In this document: piece by piece, positions 44,563-54,181 of the stretch
Numbering within the stretch: position 1 is the stretch's first letter
Layout of the letters: the number at the start of each line of letters is the position of its first letter
From: Saccharomonospora viridis DSM 43017
GTDB taxonomy: Bacteria > Actinomycetota > Actinomycetes > Mycobacteriales > Pseudonocardiaceae
Length of the DNA stretch: 64,000 nt
NCBI RefSeq assembly: GCF_000023865.1
Contig: NC_013159.1
Coordinates: 3,560,001-3,624,000, forward strand
Direction of reading: 5' to 3'
Position numbers and translations under genes: made by a program
The notes under the pieces: generated by a model
Databases searched by the model: none
The model's input: the letters and a program-made list of their open reading frames with translations, nothing else
Told to the model about the DNA's origin: nothing

Positions 44563-44890
44563 GGAAACCATTCAGCTGGAACTCAACGACGCCGGCGTCT
44601 CACCGAAGCTTCCGACGCCGTCGCACCCGAGCGATCAGATCCATGAAGTGCCGTACCGCCCGGTGGAGTTCCGCGACGATGATCTCCCGGCAGCGTTGGA
44701 ACGCTGCGCCGGGTGGCTCCGGCAGGCCCAGCAGTGGCTCGGTGAGCCCGTGGACGTGCTCGCCGTCCACCTCGACTACGACGAACGAGAAGGCTATCCG
44801 TACTACGACCTGAAATTGCTCTGCAACGAGGAGGACCTCGCCGGAGTCCCGGTGGCCCTCCGCGAATACGCCCGCCGGAGGACCGCGTAG
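44555..44890 (+). CDS. Small acidic protein of unknown function
   Basis: The 111-residue protein starts at GTG 44555, overlapping the TetR stop by 8 bases. It is acidic, with a helix-rich middle (FRDDDLPAALERCAGWLRQA, QQWLGEPVDVLAVHLDYDER, YPYYDLKLLCNEEDLAGVPV). I do not recognise a family. The tight overlap places it in the acyl-CoA operon as its last gene. A longer in-frame start at 44471 would read through the TetR C-terminus and is unlikely. Confidence 0.65.
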   Translation: MSEETIQLELNDAGVSPKLPTPSHPSDQIHEVPYRPVEFRDDDLPAALERCAGWLRQAQQWLGEPVDVLAVHLDYDEREGYPYYDLKLLCNEEDLAGVPVALREYARRRTA

Positions 44891-44934
44891 CGTCCGGAAA
44901 GCCGAATCGGAAAACGAGGAACACGACGGACCCA

Positions 44935-44965
44935 GCCGTGGGGCGGGATTCGCCCGTCCCACGGC
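44935..44965. terminator. Hairpin between convergent acyl-CoA operon and acyl-CoA dehydrogenase
   Basis: GCCGTGGG (44935-44942) pairs with CCCACGGC (44958-44965), then one G-T pair and CGGG/CCCG around ATTCG: a 13-bp stem. Confidence 0.75.
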
Positions 44966-44985
44966 GGTTCCAAAAACGCGACGCC

Positions 44986-46155
44986 TCAGCCGAGCGTGCC
45001 GCTCACCTTGACATAACCCTTGAGCAGGTTGCGTGCGATGGTGCGACGCTGGATCTCGTCGGTTCCCTCGTAGATACGCAGCAACCGCAGCTCGCGGTAC
45101 CACCGCTCGATGGGCAGCTCCCTGGTGTAGCCCATGCCGCCGTGGATCTGCAGGACGCGGTCCACGATCTCGTTGGCCTTCTGGCCCCCGTAGAGCTTGG
45201 CGATCGACTGTGCGTGCCGCGAATCCATACCCTGGTCCACCTGCCACGCGGCGTGCAGGACGAGCCAGCGCAAAGCTTCGATCTCCACACCCGAGTCGGC
45301 GATCATCCACTGGATCGCCTGCCTTTCGGCGAGCGGGGCCCCGAACGTCTCGCGCGTGTTGGCGTGTTCTATCGCCATGGACAGCAGTCGCTCGCAGGAG
45401 CCGAGCGCACGGGCGGGGAGGATGTAGCGGCCACGGCCGATCCACTGCATGGCCAGAGCGAACCCTTGGCCGAGTTCACCGAGGATCTGGCTTTCGGGTA
45501 CTCGCACGTTGTCGAAGATCAGTGAGGCGGGCCCCCACTCCCCCATCGTGTCGATGTACTCCGACCGCCAGCCCATGTCCCGGTCGACGAGGAAACACGT
45601 CACGCCGCCGTCGGCACCCTTCTCAGGGTCGGTGACGGCGAACACCATCGCGAAGTCAGCCTCGTTACCACCGGTGATGAAGGTCTTCTCCCCGTTGATC
45701 ACCCAGTCGGAGCCGTCCTTGCGGGCGGTGGTCCGGATGGCCTTGGCGTCGGAACCGGCACCCGGCTCGGTGATGGCGAAACAGGATTTCCGGGTGCCCT
45801 CGATCGTGGGCAGCAGGTAGCGCTTCTTCTGTTCCTCGTTGGCGTGGAAGAGGATGTTGTCGGCAGAGCCCCCGAAGCTGAACGGCACGAACGTACGGCC
45901 GAGTTCGGCTTCCAGCAGCGCCGTCATGACGGCCGACAGCCCCATGCCGCCGTACTCCTCCGGGGTCTGTACGCCCCAGAAACCGGAGGCCTTCGCCTTC
46001 TGCTGCAACTCGGTCAGCTCATCGCTGGTGAGGCCGGGCTGATGAGCGCGCTCCCTGCGTAGCACTTCCGGTTCAAGAGGGATGAGTTCCTTCTGCACGA
46101 ACGTGCGGACCCAGTCACGGATCTCCCGTTCTTCCACACTCAGGCTGAAATCCAT
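44986..46155 (-). CDS. Acyl-CoA dehydrogenase
   Basis: The 389-residue flavoprotein has the family layout: helical N-domain (DFSLSVEEREIRDWVRTFVQ, GFWGVQTPEEYGGMGLSAVM), beta domain with the FAD/acyl-CoA signature CFAITEPGAGSDAKAIRTTA and WVINGEKTFITGGNEADFAM, and helical C-domain with QIHGGMGYTRELPIERWYRE and the catalytic Glu in LLRIYEGTDEIQRRTIARNL. It oxidises acyl-CoA to enoyl-CoA, the step before hydration, so it complements the hydratase/ligase operon on the other side of a shared terminator. The promoter carries a 26-bp perfect palindrome 16 bases upstream of the start. Confidence 0.95.
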   Translation of the reverse strand: MDFSLSVEEREIRDWVRTFVQKELIPLEPEVLRRERAHQPGLTSDELTELQQKAKASGFWGVQTPEEYGGMGLSAVMTALLEAELGRTFVPFSFGGSADNILFHANEEQKKRYLLPTIEGTRKSCFAITEPGAGSDAKAIRTTARKDGSDWVINGEKTFITGGNEADFAMVFAVTDPEKGADGGVTCFLVDRDMGWRSEYIDTMGEWGPASLIFDNVRVPESQILGELGQGFALAMQWIGRGRYILPARALGSCERLLSMAIEHANTRETFGAPLAERQAIQWMIADSGVEIEALRWLVLHAAWQVDQGMDSRHAQSIAKLYGGQKANEIVDRVLQIHGGMGYTRELPIERWYRELRLLRIYEGTDEIQRRTIARNLLKGYVKVSGTLG

Positions 46156-46171
46156 CGACGCAAGCTCCTCA

Positions 46172-46197
46172 GCTGACTAAGCGATCGCTTAGTCAGC
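46172..46197. promoter_or_regulatory. 26-bp perfect palindrome, probable TetR-type operator
   Basis: Positions 46172-46197 equal their own reverse complement; the half-site is GCTGACTAAGCGA and the centre is GCGATCGC. It ends 16 bases before the acyl-CoA dehydrogenase start (46155). Perfect palindromes with an ACTAAGCG-type half-site are typical for TetR repressors of acyl-CoA genes. The regulator at 43954-44562 is the obvious candidate, by inference. Confidence 0.75.
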
Positions 46198-46240
46198 ACG
46201 GTAGCGCATGTCCGGCTTTGGCGGGAGTCCCCGCTCCGCC

Positions 46241-46259
46241 TAGATTGAGGTGGTCCTAA
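46241..46259. promoter_or_regulatory. Possible iron box upstream of the phosphopantetheinyl transferase
   Basis: TAGATTGAGGTGGTCCTAA lies 22 bases before ATG 46282. By hand it matches the 19-bp iron-box consensus of DtxR/IdeR at about 10 of 19 positions, with a perfect right half (CCTAA) and a partial left half. The match is suggestive only. Confidence 0.35.
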
Positions 46260-46281
46260 CGGGCGAGAGAACGGAAAAGAC

Positions 46282-46989
46282 ATGACCGAGTGCTCCGTGT
46301 GGTGGTCGAAACCGATCATCGAATCGGAGAACACGTTGGCGCTGCTCGACCCCACCGAACGAACTCGCTACGACTCCTACCGCAGGGTCGAGGACCGGCG
46401 CCGGTTCCTCACCGGGCGCGTACTCGCCAAAACCGTCGCGGCCGAACACCTGGGGGTGTCCCCCGCTGAGATCCACTTCGACGCGACCTGCACCGGCTGC
46501 GGCAAGCAGCACGGCCCCGTGCGCGTGCCGGACGCCGAACTGGAGCTCTCCATCTCCCACTCCGGTGAGCGCGTGGGGGTGGCCGCCACCTCCGGCGCGG
46601 CGGTGGGACTCGACGTGGAGGCGATCGGCCGCAACATCGAGGACTCGCTCATCGCCTACGCGCTGAACGACACCGAACTCGCCACCCTGCCCGAGGAAGA
46701 GGACGCACGGGCCGAGGACTTCTTCACGTACTGGACCCGCAAGGAAGCGGTGATGAAGGCCACCGGGCGTGGCCTGCGCATCCCCCTGCGCTCACTGACC
46801 CTGGCGAAGGCCACCGAGCCCGCCCGCCTGCTCGCCTCGGACGATCCCGCGTTGTCCCCCGAGTCGACCCGCATGGCCGACCTCGATCCCGGCTCCGGCT
46901 ACCGGGCCGCCGTGGCCGTCATCACCACCGACGAGATCGACGTCACCGAGCGTTGGTGGACCCCACCGTCCCCGGGACACGGACAATAG
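46282..46989 (+). CDS. 4'-phosphopantetheinyl transferase (Sfp type)
   Basis: The 235-residue protein has the three Sfp-family motifs: the CoA-binding LSISHSGERVGVAATSGAAV, the metal site VGLDVEAIGRNIED (Asp-x-Glu) and FFTYWTRKEAVMKATGRGLR with the W-x-x-K-E-x-x-x-K helix. It activates carrier proteins of non-ribosomal peptide, polyketide or siderophore systems by adding phosphopantetheine. A Cys-x-x-Cys pair (CTGCGKQHG) is typical for actinobacterial members. The isochorismate synthase gene starts 48 bases later, so the pair is probably one operon for siderophore or menaquinone-type aromatic metabolism. Confidence 0.92.
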   Translation: MTECSVWWSKPIIESENTLALLDPTERTRYDSYRRVEDRRRFLTGRVLAKTVAAEHLGVSPAEIHFDATCTGCGKQHGPVRVPDAELELSISHSGERVGVAATSGAAVGLDVEAIGRNIEDSLIAYALNDTELATLPEEEDARAEDFFTYWTRKEAVMKATGRGLRIPLRSLTLAKATEPARLLASDDPALSPESTRMADLDPGSGYRAAVAVITTDEIDVTERWWTPPSPGHGQ

Positions 46990-47036
46990 GAGCAGCGGAT
47001 CGACGGGCGGGAGGGTGTTCTCGGAAAGGGGCGAGT

Positions 47037-48188
47037 GTGACCGGACCCAGCCCCCTACGGTTGCTGTCCGACTACCGCCGGGGTGATTTCTTCCTCGCCA
47101 CCGCGGAACGCACGCTCCTGGGCACAGGGGCGCTGGCCACGGTGTGCGACGCCGACGAAAGTGTCCTCGCCGAACGGGTGCGGGACACGCTGGACGACGT
47201 TTCCACCGACGGCCCCCCACTCGCCGTCGGTGTGCTCCCGTTCCACAGCACCGCGGCCACCCCGGGCCGACTCGTGGTCCCCACGAGGACCCGATTCGGC
47301 CGCGCCGTACACCCGGAGGCCGCCGCACTTCCCCGACGAACCATCGACGCCCCCGTCGCGGTGCGGCCGGTACCGGACCCCGTCGACCACATGGACGCCG
47401 TCACCGCGGCCGTCACCGCCCTGGCCGAACGCGGACTGCGCAAGGTGGTGCTGGCCCGCGCGCTCGACATCGAATTCGACGCGCCGGTGCGACCGGAGGC
47501 GATCCTGCACAACCTCGTCAAGGACCACGACCGCGGTTACACGTTCGCCGCTGAGCTCCCGGCGGGGAAGACCCTCGTGGGCTCCAGCCCGGAGTTGCTG
47601 TTGTCCCGGCGCGGTAGGCACGTGGTGTCGTACCCACACGCCGGATCGATGCCCCGCTCGACCGATCCGGAGATCGACGAGCGGAACGCGCGAACGTTAC
47701 TGGCCTCCCGTAAGGACCATCTCGAACACGCCGTGCTCACCGAGGCCGTCGTGCAGACACTGCGGCCGTACTGCACCCGACTGCACGTCCCGCCCCGCCC
47801 GGAACTGGTGGCCACACCCACCGTGTGGCACCTGGGCACCACGATCACGGGAGAACTCGCCGATCCGGACGCCACGGCGTTGCACCTCGCCGCCGCCCTG
47901 CATCCGACCCCCGCCATCTGCGGGACGCCGACCTCCTCGGCGCGGCGGCTGGCCACCGAACTCGAGGGGTTCGACCGCGGTTACTACGCGGGCGCGGTCG
48001 GCTGGGTGGATGCGAAGGGCGACGGCGAGTGGGCCGTGTCGATCCGTTGTGCCGAGGTGGCAAAGCAGTCGCTCCGGCTCTACGCGGGCGGCGGAATCAT
48101 GCCGGAATCCGACCCGAAAACGGAACTGGAAGAAACCTCGGCCAAATTCGCGACGCTGCTGCGTGCGATGGGCCTACCCCAGGAATGA
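47037..48188 (+). CDS. Isochorismate synthase (EntC/DhbC/MenF family)
   Basis: The 383-residue protein has the chorismate-binding fold: LRKVVLARALDIEFDAPVRP, AELPAGKTLVGSSPELLLSR, VWHLGTTITGELADPDATAL HLAAALHPTPAICGTPTSSA and the C-terminal YAGAVGWVDAKGDGEWAVSI, LYAGGGIMPESDPKTELEET with metal-binding Glu residues. It converts chorismate to isochorismate for catecholate siderophores or menaquinone. GTG 47037 lies behind GGAAAGGGG. Siderophore-type neighbours DhbA/E/B are not in the window, so the pathway partner must be elsewhere. Confidence 0.92.
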   Translation: MTGPSPLRLLSDYRRGDFFLATAERTLLGTGALATVCDADESVLAERVRDTLDDVSTDGPPLAVGVLPFHSTAATPGRLVVPTRTRFGRAVHPEAAALPRRTIDAPVAVRPVPDPVDHMDAVTAAVTALAERGLRKVVLARALDIEFDAPVRPEAILHNLVKDHDRGYTFAAELPAGKTLVGSSPELLLSRRGRHVVSYPHAGSMPRSTDPEIDERNARTLLASRKDHLEHAVLTEAVVQTLRPYCTRLHVPPRPELVATPTVWHLGTTITGELADPDATALHLAAALHPTPAICGTPTSSARRLATELEGFDRGYYAGAVGWVDAKGDGEWAVSIRCAEVAKQSLRLYAGGGIMPESDPKTELEETSAKFATLLRAMGLPQE

Positions 48189-48302
48189 GATCGACCGACG
48201 TCGGCGCTGTGGGTGACGACGCACGGTCGACATCGTCCGACCTCGCCGCCACCAGGGTTGCCGTCGTCGTCACAGAATGTGCTCGAAGCCCGTTCCGGGG
48301 CC

Positions 48303-48614
48303 TCACTTCAGGGCAGCGATGAGAGCTTCCCGCTGCCGGTCGCCCAAACCCGCGGCCCTGCGGTCGGGGTCGATACCCGTCTGTTCCAGCAATGCGGCGA
48401 CCTTCACCTGACCGAGTCCGGGAACGGCCTTGAGCAGCTGCGTCACCTTCGTCTTGCCGACGGTCTTGTCCTGCTTGGCACGTGCGAGCACCTTGTCGAT
48501 GCTCTCCTTGCCCGATTTGATGTTCGCCAACAGTTCGGAACGCGCCTTCCTGGCCTCCGCGGCCTTGGCGAGCGCCTCGGCCCGCTGCTCCGGAGTCAAG
48601 GTGGGAAGTGCCAA
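48303..48614 (-). CDS. mihF: Integration host factor, actinobacterial type (mIHF/sIHF)
   Basis: The 103-residue protein is the standard length of the actinobacterial IHF family. It has the basic N-terminal helix (LTPEQRAEALAKAAEARKAR), a helix-rich middle (ELLANIKSGKESIDKVLARA), and the helix-two-turn-helix or HhH-like DNA-binding motif (VTQLLKAVPGLGQVKVAALL) followed by EQTGIDPDRRAAGLGDRQ. It bends and compacts DNA and is essential in mycobacteria. The start is TTG at 48614, judged by AAAGGAT upstream and the family start ALPTLTPEQRA. It is usually followed by gmk in other genomes, but not here. Confidence 0.93.
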   Translation of the reverse strand: MALPTLTPEQRAEALAKAAEARKARSELLANIKSGKESIDKVLARAKQDKTVGKTKVTQLLKAVPGLGQVKVAALLEQTGIDPDRRAAGLGDRQREALIAALK

Positions 48615-49027
48615 CGTAATGATCCTTTCGTGCCTTCATCGAACACCGCGTCACCGCGGCGACAGACCGGTTGACCCGCGCCGATGTCCCGTCGCACCGC
48701 AGCGCTACGGCACCCGACGCTCCCGCGCCGCCGTGCCATGACACACCGCGCCGCCGTGTCGCTGCGTCAACCGCGCTACCGCGCTGTTGCGCTCTCGCGT
48801 CACCGCGCCGGCCAGGCCATTTCCTGCCCAGAACTCAGTAAACGCCAAGTGCGGCACCGACGCGAAATCGACACGCGAGGTTTCCCCGACCGGGCCATGC
48901 GCTGGTCACGGCCGGTGTCGAACCGATGGCACCAGCACAGTTGGGCGCTGCGCACAAGCCCCGAACGTGCACTGCGCACTACAGTCGCCTCAACCCGGAT
49001 ACACCGAACCTTTCAGCGGGAGCCTCA
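48615..49027. other. Divergent intergenic region with repetitive GC-rich sequence
   Basis: This 413-base region holds the promoters of mihF (left) and an acyl-CoA ligase (right). Between 48650 and 48815 the words CACCGCG and CGCGCCGCCGTG recur (the latter at about 48724-48735 and 48748-48759), giving a locally repetitive stretch. No gene is visible; a plus-strand frame reaching the ligase (from 48926) lacks conserved sequence before residue 35. Confidence 0.45.
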
Positions 49028-50650
<1,623 letters not shown>

Positions 50651-50668
50651 CCGTCCTATGGTGGGCCG

Positions 50669-51802
50669 ATGGACATCGAGTACCACGAATGGCGCGGCGA
50701 GCCGGGGTTCCGACACGGTGAATCGTCGGGGACCGAGGTGACCGGTGACGGACTTCGGATCGGCTCCGCCGCCGGGGTGCAGGACTCCGGCGAGTACGCC
50801 TGGTGGACCTCGCCGGAACACGGCCTCCCGTTCGACGCCACCGAACTCGTCGTCTCGTGGAACGCCACGACACCGCCGGGTACGTGGTTGACCGTCGAGT
50901 TGGAGGCCCGCACCGACTCGGGGCGCCATACGCCGTGGTACTCGATAGCCCGGTGGGCCCACGGTGAAACCGACATCCACCGCACCTCGGTCGAGGGACA
51001 GCGGGACGAGTTCGCGCGGGTCGACGTGGACCGTGTCGTCGCCGTCGGGGACACCCGCTTGCGGGGTTACCGCCTCCGCGTGACGCTGTTCCGCGCCGAA
51101 GGCACCGGTGCCACACCCACGTTGGCGGCCGTGGGCGCCGTGGCCTCCACGGTCGAGGAGCGGCTCGCCGGGCCCGGCTCCGCGCCGGGTCCGGCTCGCG
51201 GCATCGAACTCCCCGTGCCCCGCTATCCACAACGGATCCACCGTGGCCGGTTCGTGGAGTACGGGGGTGGCGGCGACGGTTGGTGCAGTCCGGCCTCCAC
51301 GGAGATGGTGCTGGAGTACTGGGGTGTCGGTCCCTCGGAACAGGAGCTGTCCTGGGTCCCACGCGACTACCCCGACCGCACCGTGGTGCACGCCGCGCGC
51401 CACACGTTCGACCAGGCCTACGGTGGAACGGGCAACTGGGCGTTCAACGTCGCCTACGCGGCCCACTACGGCATGCGCGCCCGCGTGACCCGGCTTCGCT
51501 CGCTCGTGGACGTCGAGGAGCACATCGTCCGGGGCGTCCCGGTGATCACGTCGCAGGCGTTCACGAAGGACGAACTGGACGGCGCCGACTACGACACCGC
51601 GGGGCACCTCCTGGTCGTGATCGGGTTCACCGAGGACGGTGACGTCATCGTCAACGACCCGGCCGCCGACGACACGGCGGGAGTGCGTCGGGTGTATCCG
51701 CGCGACCAGTTCGAGACGGTGTGGCAACGCTCGAAACGACGCGGGCCCGACGGCGATCTCGTCGATACCTCCGCCGGGGTCGTGTACCTCATCGAACCCT
51801 GA
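50669..51802 (+). CDS. C39-like cysteine peptidase with N-terminal beta domain
   Basis: The 377-residue protein has no signal peptide. Residues 1-180 form a beta-rich domain (GEYAWWTSPEHGLPFDATEL, TWLTVELEARTDSGRHTPWY) like that of actinobacterial 'peptidase C39 family' proteins. The catalytic parts follow: Cys near residue 205 in GGGDGWCSPASTEMVLEYWG, His in YDTAGHLLVVIGFTEDGDV, and Asp in VIVNDPAADDTAGVRRVYPR. It is probably a cysteine peptidase or amidase acting inside the cell or exported by an unusual route. It lies 18 bases after the fatty acid ligase, suggesting one operon. Substrate unknown. Confidence 0.8.
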   Translation: MDIEYHEWRGEPGFRHGESSGTEVTGDGLRIGSAAGVQDSGEYAWWTSPEHGLPFDATELVVSWNATTPPGTWLTVELEARTDSGRHTPWYSIARWAHGETDIHRTSVEGQRDEFARVDVDRVVAVGDTRLRGYRLRVTLFRAEGTGATPTLAAVGAVASTVEERLAGPGSAPGPARGIELPVPRYPQRIHRGRFVEYGGGGDGWCSPASTEMVLEYWGVGPSEQELSWVPRDYPDRTVVHAARHTFDQAYGGTGNWAFNVAYAAHYGMRARVTRLRSLVDVEEHIVRGVPVITSQAFTKDELDGADYDTAGHLLVVIGFTEDGDVIVNDPAADDTAGVRRVYPRDQFETVWQRSKRRGPDGDLVDTSAGVVYLIEP

Positions 51803-51850
51803 TCGATCACCGCCGTGACCGCTCGGGGACCGCGGGACGAGGCCAGGTCT

Positions 51851-51878
51851 CCCCGTCCCGACGCGGATCGGGACGGGG
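51851..51878. terminator. Hairpin between convergent C39-like and flavoprotein genes
   Basis: CCCCGTCCCGA (51851-51861) and TCGGGACGGGG (51868-51878) are perfect 11-base arms around a 6-base loop. Confidence 0.75.
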
Positions 51879-51912
51879 TATCCGAGCGTTCACCGCCTCG
51901 TCCCCACGATCC

Positions 51913-53517
51913 CTACAACCCCAGCTTCCCGGGGTTCAGCACCCCGGTCGGGTCCGTGGCGTGTTTGGCCGCCGCCAGTACCGCCATGCCCACGTCGCCG
52001 ATCTCGGCCCGCAGGTACGGGGCGTGGTCGAGTCCCACCGCGTGGTGGTGGGTGATGGTCCCGCGGGTGTTCTCACTGATGGCCTCGCTCGCCGCCTGTT
52101 TGGCGCGTTCCCACTGGCCGAACGGATCGTGCGGGTCCCGGGCCGCGAGCACCGTGAAGTACAGCGACGCACCGGTCTCATAGGCGTGGGAGACGTGGCA
52201 CATCACCAGGGGCCGGTCGAGCGCGGCGTGCAGGGCCGAGCGCACCTTCTCGTAGAGCTCGCCGAGCCCGGACCAGTGCGTGGCCGTCTCCAACGTCTCG
52301 ACGCACACCCCGAGGTCGAGCAGGGCGTCCCGCTGACGTGGTCCGGCGAACCGGCCGTGCCGCCACGCCTCCCCCGGCGCGCGGCCGAGCGACACGGCAC
52401 CGGCGGCACGCAGGATCCGCAAGGCGCGTTTGCGCTGTGGTGCGCGGTCGTGCCAACCGAGGATGAGCAGACACGGCCTCGTGATCCCGCGCGCGGCGAG
52501 ATACCGACGCACGGCGGTGGTGGCCAGACCACCCTTCAGCGCGAACGAGACCTCTGTCTCGTCCTCATCGGACACCCTGGTGATGTCGGCGAGCAATCCG
52601 TTCTGTGCCAGTACGCGGACGGCGTCGGTCGCGCGCTCCCAGCCGTCGAGCACGAATCCCTCATAGCGTTCCCGTTCGGGCAGGGGCCGGATCCGAACGG
52701 TGACCTCGGTGATCACGCCGAGTGTGCCCTCGCTGCCGACGGCGAGGGCCCGCAGGTTCGGCCCCGCCGCCGAGGCGGGTGCCACCCCGAGCCGCCACTC
52801 GCCCGACGGTGTCGCCAGTCGCACGCCCTGCACCATGTCCTCGAACCGGCCGTATCCGGAGGAGGCCTGCCCCGCCGAGCGGGTCGCGGCGAACCCGCCC
52901 AGGGTGGCGCGCTCGTACGACTGCGGGACGTGCCCGAGTGTGAAGCCGTGCACGGCGAGCAGCCGCTGGGCGTCCGGAGCCCGCACCCCGGCCTGGAACA
53001 CGGCGAGTCGGGACGTCGGGTCCACGGACACGAGACGGTTGAGTCGTTCGAGGTCGAGTACGACCACCGCCTGCTTGTCACCGCGCAACGCGGTGACACC
53101 ACCGACGACCGAGGTCCCGCCGCCGAAGGGCACCACGCCGATGTCGTGGGCCACGCAGACGTCGAGCACCCGCTGCACCTGTTCGGGGTCGGCGGGCAGC
53201 ACCACCGTGTCGGGGATGAGCAGACCTCCCGGATACCGTCGCCGCAACAGGTCCAGGTAGGACATGCCGCCCGTGCGCCCGAGTCGTTCGCCCGCCTCCT
53301 CCAGCACGTGATCGGTACCGACCACTTCGACGAGTTCGGCCCGGGCCTTCTCGGGTATCCGCGAAGGAGGCACCACGAACGCCGAGTCCGGAGCCGGGGG
53401 CGCGCCCGGGGACAACCGTCCGATACGGCGGGTGAGCCAGCGCACCGCTTTCGTCGGCAGTGCGGCGGTTTCGGCGGAGTCGGGCGTCCACGCGGAGCGG
53501 AGTCGATGGTCAACCAT
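51913..53517 (-). CDS. FAD-binding oxidase, alkyldihydroxyacetone-phosphate synthase-like
   Basis: The protein of about 534 residues has the PCMH-type FAD domain (TVVLPADPEQVQRVLDVCVA, VVPFGGGTSVVGGVTALRGD, ERATLGGFAATRSAGQASSG YGRFEDMVQGVRLATPSG) and the C-terminal FAD-oxidase domain (CHVSHAYETGASLYFTVLAA with the H-x-x-x-x-Y signature, NTRGTITHHHAVGLDHAPYL). AGPS-type enzymes and relatives oxidise 2-hydroxy acids or form ether lipids. I chose ATG 53517; a start at 53544 would overlap the divergent TetR gene start. In mycobacteria a similar flavoprotein lies beside tetR and glpD1, so a glycerol-lipid role is plausible. Confidence 0.87.
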   Translation of the reverse strand: MVDHRLRSAWTPDSAETAALPTKAVRWLTRRIGRLSPGAPPAPDSAFVVPPSRIPEKARAELVEVVGTDHVLEEAGERLGRTGGMSYLDLLRRRYPGGLLIPDTVVLPADPEQVQRVLDVCVAHDIGVVPFGGGTSVVGGVTALRGDKQAVVVLDLERLNRLVSVDPTSRLAVFQAGVRAPDAQRLLAVHGFTLGHVPQSYERATLGGFAATRSAGQASSGYGRFEDMVQGVRLATPSGEWRLGVAPASAAGPNLRALAVGSEGTLGVITEVTVRIRPLPERERYEGFVLDGWERATDAVRVLAQNGLLADITRVSDEDETEVSFALKGGLATTAVRRYLAARGITRPCLLILGWHDRAPQRKRALRILRAAGAVSLGRAPGEAWRHGRFAGPRQRDALLDLGVCVETLETATHWSGLGELYEKVRSALHAALDRPLVMCHVSHAYETGASLYFTVLAARDPHDPFGQWERAKQAASEAISENTRGTITHHHAVGLDHAPYLRAEIGDVGMAVLAAAKHATDPTGVLNPGKLGL

Positions 53518-53542
53518 CTCGTTCACGATTAGAGTGTGACAC

Positions 53543-54181
53543 ATGAAGGCCGATCGTCACACCATCGTGCGGAACGGACGGGGGAGCCCACCGGTCGACC
53601 GCGTGCCCACCTCCCGCGTCCCCGACGATGTGCTGCTCGACGCGGCACGGACATGCGTGCTGACCACCGGGGTACGTCGCACGACACTCACCGACATCGC
53701 GCGCACCGCGGGGGTCAGCCGGATGACCCTCTACCGACGCTTCCCCGACGTGCGCAGCGTGCTCGCCGCACTCATGACCCGCGAATTCGGCGCCCTGCTA
53801 CGGCGGGTGACAGCCGAGATCGACACCGCGCTGCCCGCCCGTCGACGACTCGTCGAACTCGGCACGGCAGCCGTACGGGCGCTCACCACCGACCCACTGC
53901 TGCGCACGGTCCTCGACAAGGACGCCGAACTCCTGTTGCCGTACATCACCGAACGGCTGGGCAGTACGCAACTACTCGCCGAGGACGTGGTGGACGGCCT
54001 CGTCCGCGCGGGTCACGCGGACGGTTCCGTGCGACGTGGGAAGCCTGAGGTACAGGCCAGAGCACTGCTGCTCACCGTGCAGTCCTTCATCCTGTCGTGG
54101 CGTCCCGCCACCGAGAACGTCCCCGACGAAGCACTGCTGTCCGAACTGCGACACCTACTCGACCGGAGTTTGATCCCATGA
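53543..54181 (+). CDS. TetR-family regulator coupled to glpD
   Basis: The 212-residue protein has the TetR HTH (PDDVLLDAARTCVLTTGVRR, TTLTDIARTAGVSRMTLYRR, FPDVRSVLAALMTREFGALL) and a helical ligand domain. The first 25 residues (RNGRGSPPVDRVPTSRV) are not conserved-looking, so the true start may be a downstream GTG. Its stop overlaps the glpD start as ATGA. It is divergent from the flavoprotein gene with very little intergenic space, so it probably controls both sides. Confidence 0.88.
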   Translation: MKADRHTIVRNGRGSPPVDRVPTSRVPDDVLLDAARTCVLTTGVRRTTLTDIARTAGVSRMTLYRRFPDVRSVLAALMTREFGALLRRVTAEIDTALPARRRLVELGTAAVRALTTDPLLRTVLDKDAELLLPYITERLGSTQLLAEDVVDGLVRAGHADGSVRRGKPEVQARALLLTVQSFILSWRPATENVPDEALLSELRHLLDRSLIP

